Shown here: positions 9,533-17,600 of the stretch, piece by piece
How positions within the stretch are numbered: the first letter of the stretch is position 1
Layout of the letters: each line of letters opens with the position of its first letter
Source: JAITVM01 sp031551135
Lineage (GTDB): Bacteria > Bacillota > Clostridia > Lachnospirales > JAITVM01
DNA length: 64,000 bases
Direction: 5' to 3'
Assembly (NCBI GenBank): GCA_031551135.1
Contig: JAVBOA010000027.1
Span: 1-64,000, forward strand
Made by a program: the position numbers and the translations under genes
Notes under the pieces: generated by a model
The model's input: only the letters and a program-made list of their open reading frames with translations
Databases searched by the model: none
What the model was told of the DNA's origin: nothing

Positions 9533-10105
9533 TTATTCAGCATAGTTTGAAATATAGGAAAAATTTCTCTCCCAAACACTTGAATCGCTATTTGAACATT
9601 CAAAATATGAAATCAAAATCTTACCCTTAATTAATTTAAATGTTATGAGACGATAAATATTAATTTCGCTTATTTCTCGAAAACATAGATACAAATCATT
9701 TTTACTAATAAATTCATTTTCTAAAATCAATACATACTTATAGTTTTCTTGAACAATTTGTTCGGCTAATTCCCTAAATAAATACTGACTTGAGTATTCA
9801 GTGAGCAAAAATTCAAATTTACAATTTTTATAAACATAAGATTCTTTATTATATTTGCCTTGATCAACACTTTCAGAAATTATCTTTAATATGTGATTTT
9901 CTGCTTCCAACTTAACAAGTCCCATAGGCATAAATAATTTTATTTTATTTTCAAGAATTGTTGTTTCAAAAAAATCTTTTCTAAAGTCTGTGTACCATCC
10001 GGCACCTAAATCCAAATCTTTTGTTTTAGAAGAAATTTTGGTAAAGCGTTTAATTGTGTTCAGCGTTTTTCTGTCGTTATACACGGTCTTCAATATATTT
10101 AACAC
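9533..10105 (-). CDS. Hypothetical protein, possible DUF1795/Eag-like loading chaperone, 190 aa
   Basis: No firm family is recognised. The alternating beta-strand pattern (L-F-M-P-M-G-L-V-K-L-E early; K-G-K-I-L-I-S-Y-F late) is loosely like DcrB/DUF1795 proteins, which include type VI Eag chaperones. This is a shape-based guess that needs a profile search. The start is uncertain: GTG 10105 lies too close to the GAGGAG ribosome-binding site, and a TTG four codons in is about eleven bases from it. It is soluble, with no signal peptide, in the small-gene run of the cargo region. Confidence 0.45.
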   Translation of the reverse strand: MLNILKTVYNDRKTLNTIKRFTKISSKTKDLDLGAGWYTDFRKDFFETTILENKIKLFMPMGLVKLEAENHILKIISESVDQGKYNKESYVYKNCKFEFLLTEYSSQYLFRELAEQIVQENYKYVLILENEFISKNDLYLCFREISEINIYRLITFKLIKGKILISYFECSNSDSSVWERNFSYISNYAE

Positions 10106-10195
10106 TCCTCATCGGCTTAAGTTTAAATTTAGCTCTGGGCCATACTTGTAATTTTATACCATTTACTTGATTTTCCAAAGCTCCAAGTTATTTTT

Positions 10196-10927
10196 TTAAA
10201 AATCAAATTTTTTATAAGTAAAAATTCGTTCAATAATGGCTCTGGAATTATCCATTTTTTGAATTGAAATTTCAATGTTAACCGAATTGATTATGTACAG
10301 CTGCTTGTAAATCATATCATTTTTAAATATTAAATTTTCAAAATCTAAATCTGATGTGAAAATGTGATCTGATTTAATTAATTGATTAATTGATCCTAAA
10401 ATATCTAAATCATACTCCGGTGTAGATCTTGATATTTCCAACTCACCAAACTGGTTTACCAACTTTAACACTGTATCACCAATATTTTCACTCTTAATAT
10501 CATATGCCTTGCTAGTCTGGTAGTATAAAATATCAAAGTAAATATCATACAAATCATTTTCTGATGTATAAATCATTTTTTCGCTTATAGAATAAAGTTG
10601 TCCTTTAGAATTAAATTCGTAGAATACACTTTTTCCTTCTTTTTCAAACTGAAGCGACCGTGTATCAGTTTTAATTGGCAAAGAATACTCTAAACTTTTT
10701 AATTCTTCAGTATTTATTGCCCATGGAATCTTTAATTTCTTTTCTTCTATAAAAGTTCTGTTCATCTTATATTGAATCTCGCTTTCATTGTAGACATCAT
10801 TTAAATGAAAATCTCTTATCACATCTTGAATCAAGTAAAAATCATGATTTTTTACCCACTCTGAAAACATTAGAGTCATAAAAAAAATAATTATCAAAAT
10901 AAATAAACATTTAAATACACTTTTCAT
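10196..10927 (-). CDS. Single-pass membrane protein of unknown function, 243 aa
   Basis: One N-terminal hydrophobic segment (about residues 6-22, rich in Ile, Leu and Phe) follows MKSVFK, giving a signal-anchor protein with a roughly 215-residue extracytoplasmic part. That part is beta-rich with no recognised domain. ATG 10927 is the best start; GGGAG lies eleven bases upstream, and an in-frame TTG at 10945 would precede it. A membrane-anchored extracytoplasmic protein among cargo genes is a plausible immunity protein against a secreted toxin, but nothing in the sequence proves it. The 140 bp upstream to the LRR gene hold nothing recognisable. Confidence 0.55.
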   Translation of the reverse strand: MKSVFKCLFILIIIFFMTLMFSEWVKNHDFYLIQDVIRDFHLNDVYNESEIQYKMNRTFIEEKKLKIPWAINTEELKSLEYSLPIKTDTRSLQFEKEGKSVFYEFNSKGQLYSISEKMIYTSENDLYDIYFDILYYQTSKAYDIKSENIGDTVLKLVNQFGELEISRSTPEYDLDILGSINQLIKSDHIFTSDLDFENLIFKNDMIYKQLYIINSVNIEISIQKMDNSRAIIERIFTYKKFDF

Positions 10928-11085
10928 TTTGTAATAAACTCCCAAACTTTATACCAATGGGTAAGCCTAATCTCCATTAAAAGCACATCATCCATCTGCC
11001 AGAGGGCTTTCATTCTATCTCGCACTCAGTTTCCACGGATTCTATGGTTTAATTGGAGATTAGTAATAAGGTCATAAAAATATAT

Positions 11086-12828
11086 CTATACCCTTAAATG
11101 CGGTCCTTCAAAACCTCCGGCTTGTTTTTTCAATTCATTGATTTGCTCTTCCGAGATTTTTGCCTCATCCCAAATAAATATATCTAGAAAATAGTATTCA
11201 TACAAAGCTTCTACATTCGTAATATTATTTCCATATATAGATAGGTATCTGACTTTAGGTAATTTAGATATTGGATCCAAAGTGGATATTTTATTACCCG
11301 AAATACTCAATGTTTCAATCTTAAATTTATCTGACAGCGGGGTCAAATCTCTTATATTATTATCATCTAAATGCAAATCTTCTAATTCATGGCATCCGGA
11401 TAACCCAGATAAATCAGAAATTTTATTGTTATTTAGATATAGATATTTAAGCTTTTTCATTTCAGATAAACCTGAAATATCAGACACTTCATCGCCGGTT
11501 AGTACAAGTTTTTCAATATTTATCAAATTTTTAAGCAAACTCGTATCGCTAAAATCTGAATATTTTATTGCCAGATGCTCCAACTTATCTAATTTTTTTA
11601 GAAAATCATAATTTGTATCTGAAATATGTTCCAGACTTAAGTGTTTTAGTTTAACGAGATTATCCATTCCGGATAGTGAGCTTAAAGAATGACCTCGTAT
11701 ATCAATATATTCCAATTCTGTCATCTTTTCAAAGAAATCTCCTGATATTTCTTGATTTTCTGAACTATATAGAAAATCAATCAGCTCTAATTTTTTTAAT
11801 TTTGTCAGATTTTTAATTTCAGATAGAGTGGTTGCATATGTATTTGACATACCTAATTTTTCCATATTTTTCATGTTTTCTAAAAATGAGAAATCGCTTA
11901 ATTTATTATTATGCCCGAAATTATCACCTTGAAAGTATAATACTCTCAAATCTTTAAAGTTCTTTAACATATCCATCAATTCATAATATTCTGCCTTGAT
12001 TTCTGATGAACAGATATAAAGCTCTTCTAAATTCGAAAGATTTGCCAATGCGTTAATATTAGTATATTTTATATCAGCAATTTTCTGTCTAAAATCGAAA
12101 GATTTTAGATTACTCATTTCCGTCAAAGGGCTTAAATCTTCTACATTTGTTCCGGAAATATTCAATCTTCTAAGATTTTTTAATTTTTTCAAAGCTGATA
12201 TATCCCTAATAAATCCGTTGGCACAAAGATCGAGTTCCTCCAGTTGAGTCAACTCGCCTATCTTTTCCATCAGTTTTAGATCGGGTATACGTCCTAAATC
12301 TGAATGTCGTATAGCCAGTTTTTTTAAATTTTTTAGACTCGAAAGAAAATCCAGACCGTAGTCAAGGGTAAAATAATAGAGTTCAAGAGCTTCTAAATTA
12401 TTATTTTTTGATAATATTTCAGTCAATTCTCTTTCTTGATCTTTAAAATATCCGGTATGAATATCAAGTTCTTTTAATTTTTTAAAATTTAATAAAAAAT
12501 TAATATTCAATTTAAAGCTATTTTCTCCATATATATCTGCATTGTAATCTAATATTACACATTCTGAATTTGCCATATATTTTAATTTATCTGCACTTTT
12601 AACTTCGTTTACCATAATTTTTATTGTTTTGGTATTTTTTAAAATTTCATCGATTCCCGGCAGGTCATCCGCATATGATGAATAAACAAGAATCCCGTCT
12701 TCATATTTAAGTTTTGACATTGTATCAATTTTTTGAATTACCTCTGTTTCAACATATTTGTATATTTTAGGTAAGTTGACATCCGATGTTATTAATAAAG
12801 CTAAAATTAAAGAAAATATTCTTATCAC
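11086..12828 (-). CDS. Leucine-rich repeat protein with signal sequence, 580 aa
   Basis: After a short N-terminal hydrophobic stretch (residues 3-14) the protein is built almost entirely of about 22-residue leucine-rich repeats of the internalin/SDS22 type (L-x-x-L-x-L-x-x-N-x-I-x-D-L). They are most regular from about residue 420 to 560. There is no LPxTG motif and no C-terminal anchor. GTG 12828 follows AGGAGGGG by five bases, which fixes the start. It could be a surface or secreted binding protein, or CIS cargo given its place between cargo genes. A transposable element lies 123 bp upstream. Confidence 0.75.
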   Translation of the reverse strand: MIRIFSLILALLITSDVNLPKIYKYVETEVIQKIDTMSKLKYEDGILVYSSYADDLPGIDEILKNTKTIKIMVNEVKSADKLKYMANSECVILDYNADIYGENSFKLNINFLLNFKKLKELDIHTGYFKDQERELTEILSKNNNLEALELYYFTLDYGLDFLSSLKNLKKLAIRHSDLGRIPDLKLMEKIGELTQLEELDLCANGFIRDISALKKLKNLRRLNISGTNVEDLSPLTEMSNLKSFDFRQKIADIKYTNINALANLSNLEELYICSSEIKAEYYELMDMLKNFKDLRVLYFQGDNFGHNNKLSDFSFLENMKNMEKLGMSNTYATTLSEIKNLTKLKKLELIDFLYSSENQEISGDFFEKMTELEYIDIRGHSLSSLSGMDNLVKLKHLSLEHISDTNYDFLKKLDKLEHLAIKYSDFSDTSLLKNLINIEKLVLTGDEVSDISGLSEMKKLKYLYLNNNKISDLSGLSGCHELEDLHLDDNNIRDLTPLSDKFKIETLSISGNKISTLDPISKLPKVRYLSIYGNNITNVEALYEYYFLDIFIWDEAKISEEQINELKKQAGGFEGPHLRV

Positions 12829-12951
12829 AAATACCCCTCCTTCAAATTATAGATCATAGTACTTAATTTTTGATAACTGCAAAAGTTTCCTTCGACAGAT
12901 CTCGTTAAGAAATGTTATTGCGCTGATATATATTCAAAATACTATAATTAA

Positions 12952-13064
12952 TACTACTTTCAATTAGATAAGTAGAAAAAAATTTTTCACAGCGGAGCGT
13001 TTCGCGCAATGCTTCTGGCGCGAAATGAAATATTTTTTTTCTATCCTTAATATTGAAAATAGTA
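12952..13064. repeat. Palindromic transposable element, copy 2 (subfamily B)
   Basis: A 113-bp non-coding element flanked by TAA on both sides. The terminal repeats are TACTACTTTCA and TGAAAATAGTA. The inner hairpin pairs TTTCGCGC with GCGCGAAA. It separates the LRR gene from the tube-fused cargo gene at 13103. Confidence 0.85.
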
Positions 13065-13102
13065 TAAATACAAATTTATATTGTATTGATCTTTATCAAA
13101 GA

Positions 13103-15055
13103 CTAATCGTTTTGAACTAAAACATGAAATACATGTGAATTTGTTTGGGTTGCTAAAACATATAAATAATTTATTGTTATCTTTTTTTGGCTCTTAACAG
13201 ATATTCCTTTTTTGACTGCTATATATTTACTAAAAACTTCATCTTGAAACATTGCTTGTTTTATTATATTATTTTTCCTATCTACTTTGTTACTTAAATA
13301 ACCAAATTTATCTACACCATCATAGTATTTATTACCTTCCATATGTGGTATAAACTTTGCAGAACCTCCTATAATAGTAGGTTTATTTAATGTATTAATA
13401 ACAGATAAGTTTTTTTGAGTACCATCGAAAACATCTGATTTCAATTCTGCGAATAAAAAACCAGCATATGACGCCGGAACAAGGTACAAATCGTAAGATT
13501 TAGTACTATTATTATCATTTATTATATCAAGCTGGATCAAATATTCTATTGACCAATTACCTATATTATGGTAATTAAGCGGATCCTCAATATTGAATTT
13601 TTGAGTGCCATTAAATTCTCCATCAAACTTTCCATCAAATTTGGCTTCTTTTATAGTGAGCGTTGCCGGATATTCATCGGCTAATACCGTAGTTATTAAA
13701 TCAGAAGGCTTATTTGCATTGTCTGCTCTATTATTTCCTGTTTCAAAACCTACGTTTCGATAAGTACTTCTTTCTTTAAATTCTGAAGTTTTAATAGAGG
13801 CGTTGCAAAAAATTCTATAAGAGTTTAGATGCCCCGAATAGCATTTATAATCCATTATATCAACATCTTCTCTTATAAAATCGCCATCTTTGAGCGTGTC
13901 TAAACTTTTCAAATTTTCTATATCTCCAATGACCCCAACATTACTGGCTCTGTAAAAACTTCCTGGTATTGTTTCTGCCTCACTTTTATCTTTTACAGCA
14001 TAATCCACAACCCAAATTTCATCACCGGATACGATTTTAAAATCTATAAAACCACATATAGCTTCATGTGCTGTTGTAATATTAGTAATAAATATATTTT
14101 CTGATGTTTTCGATGATATGGTAAACTCGGTAGAACCGGTATTTGCACCTGTTACATTAATAGGATGCTCTTTCTTTCCTTTATTAGTTGATGTAAAAAA
14201 ATTAAGTACATCCATTGCTGTAGTCCATATGCCTCCTACTTGACAATTGTAGTCAATGATTTTAATTTTCACCTCTTGAGTGGTATTATTTTTAAATGAT
14301 ATACAATAATATGCATCTCTTTTTCTATATAAGGCTCCGCCATTCGCAATAGAATACCATATCCTTACTACTCCGTCCGACTTTTTTACTCTATTTGAAT
14401 TGAACCTTTTACCAAATGTATATTTATTTAAGGTTTCAGGGAAATTTGTACTTAACATTAAGCCTTTATGAAAATTCATTTTTTGAAATCCTTTAATCAA
14501 TAATTCCTTGTAGAAAGGATCTTTCTGGGATGTATCGGTACCGTATGGAACGGCATATTCATTATTGGTTAGTTTATTTACAACTGCCGGAACAAATATA
14601 TTAAGCCTTGGTGGATTATTAACTCTATCCCAAGCCCGCTCATAAGTCTCATCAAGCTCTATCCCAAAAGCCACGCCGACAAATTTATCTCTTTTTTGAT
14701 TCACAAAAAGAGTGATTTTAACAAAATCAGCCTTAGTTTTTGATTCAATTTCAGCAGTAACTTCAGCATGTGTAAATACAATACTCCTCTCGTTTGCGCC
14801 AACCATGTTCATATGAACTGCCAAATCTCTGTAATAATTCTCATCATATTTTTTAGAGTTTGCCCACGCAAGCAATTTTTGAATTTCCTCGTTTTTATAC
14901 GAAATTTTTGGGACATGAAGTACAACTATAAGTGTATTTTTTGTTTCGTATGTTTTTGCAACCGACTTTTCATCGGTTGCCACTTCTACTTCATATTTCA
15001 CAACATCTTGGATTTCAAACGGATATTTTTTATTTCTGGAAATTAGTCTAATCAT
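13103..15055 (-). CDS. Tube-domain-fused cargo/effector protein, 650 aa
   Basis: Residues 1 to about 155 are almost identical to those of the protein at 725-2980, and this domain aligns with the Hcp-like tube protein at 30911-31336. After residue about 157 the two cargo proteins share nothing obvious. The remaining 490 residues are beta-rich with no family I recognise. AAGGTGAAAG lies directly upstream of ATG 15055. The nearly constant N-terminus with a swapped C-terminus is what recombination between modular effectors produces. Export through a tube lumen or as a tube ring is inferred. It is followed by a transposable element and has no obvious immunity gene directly downstream. Confidence 0.7.
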   Translation of the reverse strand: MIRLISRNKKYPFEIQDVVKYEVEVATDEKSVAKTYETKNTLIVVLHVPKISYKNEEIQKLLAWANSKKYDENYYRDLAVHMNMVGANERSIVFTHAEVTAEIESKTKADFVKITLFVNQKRDKFVGVAFGIELDETYERAWDRVNNPPRLNIFVPAVVNKLTNNEYAVPYGTDTSQKDPFYKELLIKGFQKMNFHKGLMLSTNFPETLNKYTFGKRFNSNRVKKSDGVVRIWYSIANGGALYRKRDAYYCISFKNNTTQEVKIKIIDYNCQVGGIWTTAMDVLNFFTSTNKGKKEHPINVTGANTGSTEFTISSKTSENIFITNITTAHEAICGFIDFKIVSGDEIWVVDYAVKDKSEAETIPGSFYRASNVGVIGDIENLKSLDTLKDGDFIREDVDIMDYKCYSGHLNSYRIFCNASIKTSEFKERSTYRNVGFETGNNRADNANKPSDLITTVLADEYPATLTIKEAKFDGKFDGEFNGTQKFNIEDPLNYHNIGNWSIEYLIQLDIINDNNSTKSYDLYLVPASYAGFLFAELKSDVFDGTQKNLSVINTLNKPTIIGGSAKFIPHMEGNKYYDGVDKFGYLSNKVDRKNNIIKQAMFQDEVFSKYIAVKKGISVKSQKKITINYLYVLATQTNSHVFHVLVQND

Positions 15056-15132
15056 TCTTTCACCTTCAAATAAAATAGTATTTTTATGTTTTAAAAGCCG
15101 TTAGTATATATGCAAAATTGAAGACTAAAATT

Positions 15133-15537
15133 TTAACATTTTATATTTTTCAATTTATTCCGGTCTCTTATAGACGAATTTAATTCGGACTCTTTGCGCA
15201 TATTACATACATATTCTCCATTTAACCCAAATGTATAAATTCCGCGCTCGAAACCGCTGTCAAACTCTCTGCTGCTATTTACAAGAACAAAGATTAAATT
15301 ATCTTTTAAAATCAAATCGCCTTCAAAATAAAGGTAAGAATAGTCCGGGAAAACAAATTCCCAGATTTCTTCGCCATCCGGTGAAATTCCGATAAGGTGA
15401 CCTAATTTGCGTTCTTTCAATGTATTATCCAAATATTGATTGTAATAAAATATTTTATTCCCTTCACAATCCAGTATAAAATTCGGACTGGTTTCACTGT
15501 TTTCCGGCTGATTCCAGCTCCACTTTTCATCAATCAT
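15133..15537 (-). CDS. Hypothetical beta-rich protein, 134 aa
   Basis: The ATG overlaps the stop codon of the VWA gene by four bases (ATGA), so the two are translationally coupled. The sequence has repeated short strands with D-G-E and N-G-E turns (I-S-P-D-G-E-E-I-W; G-L-N-G-E-Y-V), resembling two or three blades of a PQQ/beta-propeller-type repeat, but it is too short for a full propeller. No signal peptide is present. Its function is unknown. Coupling suggests it acts with the VWA membrane protein. Confidence 0.5.
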   Translation of the reverse strand: MIDEKWSWNQPENSETSPNFILDCEGNKIFYYNQYLDNTLKERKLGHLIGISPDGEEIWEFVFPDYSYLYFEGDLILKDNLIFVLVNSSREFDSGFERGIYTFGLNGEYVCNMRKESELNSSIRDRNKLKNIKC

Positions 15538-17555
15538 GCCGACATCTTCCTCACTCTCTTATAACGCAGCTCCATTTCAGTTACATGATCTTCAAAAACT
15601 ATATATAATCGGTCGTCATAGTTTAAAACTTCTTTCTTTCCGCTTGGAATATTTCTATCTCCGAGGCTCACTATACAGTCAGTATCATGATGAAATAATA
15701 CTGTACTATTGTTTCCGGCTTTCAAATGAATTTTATGCGCCTCCGGAAGCTTTTCAAAAACATCCATCATAGCGAATAACTCGCCTAACGAAATGGAGTG
15801 TTTGTTTTCTATATAACTTGCGTTCCAGTTTAAAACAGGAACTTCATTTCCGCTAAGTGTATTTAAAAAATAGCCTTCAAACCGTGCGCCGCTAAATTTT
15901 ATTCCGATTGCGGGGAGTATTGCGGGAACGATTTCTGATTTATCGGTTTTTAATTTAAGTAAAATATATAAAGTCAGCAAAGTAATAAAAATACATCCTA
16001 TTCCTATGTAAATATTTTTGTAGTAAATCCAAAACGGCAGCGCATCAAAACTAAATTTTCCCACTAAAGTGCCACCTCTATCATCTATAACATTAATAAA
16101 AATCTCATCATTTCCTTCTTTTAATGTTTTTAGAATTAATTTATTTTCTACTATCGAAGCCTCAGAGATTTCTGACTTTTGGCTAGACAGTTTATATTCC
16201 AAGGAATCGCCGTCGGAATCTTTAAAATATCGATCTAAGTCATATTCTTTCTCATGATTTTTTTTGAATAGGATTTTGTCTATTGTTTTTATCTGTGTCG
16301 GCGAATTGTTTAAAAAAGTTGCTTCAAACGGTTTTGAAGATACAGAATAATCCTCATCCTTCAGTTTTACTTCCAGCTTAGTGCTTTTTGGATAATCGTT
16401 TTTATAAACAGCTGAAAGATATTCTTTGCTTGTTTCCATAGGCAAAATTTCAATTTCGCCTGTAGATATATCCGTAATTAAGAGTTCTGCGTTTAAATTC
16501 TGATAATTTTCTTTCAATTCTTCTCCCGAAGCTTTATGTAATTTCGCATTTATGGTAATTTCTCTAGCCGATAAATTTTCGATTTCTTCTATCTTAGGAT
16601 AAATATTTATGTAATTTGTGATATTTGCCTTTATTTCGTCGCCTTTTTGCGCTGTGAGATTGATTTTTATCTCTGTAGCGTCTGGGTTAATGAGTTTTAT
16701 CCCTGAATAATTCTTTGATTTGTAAATCTCGCCGCTTGCGTTTTCTATGCTGATATTTTGAAGTTCTGATTTATGCTGTAGAATAATATTAGTTTCTTCT
16801 GCGTAATTTCCAGGGATTTTAATATTTATTTGTTGCGGTTCGCCGGTAGAAATTATTGGATTCTTAGTGATTACTTTTGTTCCTGTAACATCCGTGAATA
16901 AGTTATTAAAAACATTAAGCAACTCATCAGAATTTTGTATTTCATATTTTTTGCCGTTTGTATTGTCAGCGATTTTCTGCAAATATTCAGTATTGAGCCC
17001 GCCGTTTTTACTGATTCCGACAGTATAAACCGGGCAATTTATTTTTTTAAGCTTTTCATATGCTCTGTTTTCATCTGCCAACGAGTCAGCCATAGTTCGG
17101 CCTGTAACAGAATTATTAAGATCCGTTTCACCATCAGAAAACAGAACAATAACCGGTCTGTTATTATCTTTTACCCTGCCTTCGAATAGGCTCGTCCCAT
17201 AATCAAGAGCCATTCCTATGTCAGTATTTCCGTATCTTTTAATTTCAGAAATTTCTTTTTTTATATTTTCCCGATTAGTTTTATCATTCATCGAGGTAAG
17301 GGAATATGATTTCAGCATTCTATCATTATATGTAACAAATCCGATATCTGTTTTTGTTGAAAAGGAAGCGTCAACAAACATTTTAAATATTTCGCCGACC
17401 AGCTTATTTTCATCATGATAATTCATAGAATTACTGCAGTCTATTAAAAATAATATTTGATTATATAAATCCGAATTTTCAATTTTTGATTCTTCAGAGT
17501 AAACAGTATTTATAGAGAATAGTAAAACAATAAAATAAGCAATTATCTTTTTCAT
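15534..17555 (-). CDS. Membrane-anchored VWA-domain protein, 673 aa
   Basis: The order is signal peptide (1 to about 20), VWA domain (about 33-220), Ig-like/cadherin-like beta region, transmembrane segment (about 500-520) and a cytoplasmic tail of about 150 residues. The VWA metal-ion site is intact: D-C-S-N-S, a G-N-T-D turn and F-S-D-G-E-T-D. VWA domains bind protein partners through the metal. An extracellular VWA with a cytoplasmic tail could link the cell envelope or target surface to the internal apparatus. I chose ATG 17555, five bases after GAGGTG, over the GTG two codons upstream. Confidence 0.75.
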   Translation of the reverse strand: MKKIIAYFIVLLFSINTVYSEESKIENSDLYNQILFLIDCSNSMNYHDENKLVGEIFKMFVDASFSTKTDIGFVTYNDRMLKSYSLTSMNDKTNRENIKKEISEIKRYGNTDIGMALDYGTSLFEGRVKDNNRPVIVLFSDGETDLNNSVTGRTMADSLADENRAYEKLKKINCPVYTVGISKNGGLNTEYLQKIADNTNGKKYEIQNSDELLNVFNNLFTDVTGTKVITKNPIISTGEPQQINIKIPGNYAEETNIILQHKSELQNISIENASGEIYKSKNYSGIKLINPDATEIKINLTAQKGDEIKANITNYINIYPKIEEIENLSAREITINAKLHKASGEELKENYQNLNAELLITDISTGEIEILPMETSKEYLSAVYKNDYPKSTKLEVKLKDEDYSVSSKPFEATFLNNSPTQIKTIDKILFKKNHEKEYDLDRYFKDSDGDSLEYKLSSQKSEISEASIVENKLILKTLKEGNDEIFINVIDDRGGTLVGKFSFDALPFWIYYKNIYIGIGCIFITLLTLYILLKLKTDKSEIVPAILPAIGIKFSGARFEGYFLNTLSGNEVPVLNWNASYIENKHSISLGELFAMMDVFEKLPEAHKIHLKAGNNSTVLFHHDTDCIVSLGDRNIPSGKKEVLNYDDRLYIVFEDHVTEMELRYKRVRKMSA

Positions 17556-17600
17556 AAACACACCTCAGTTGAATTGAATTTCTGTAAATTGAAGATATTT

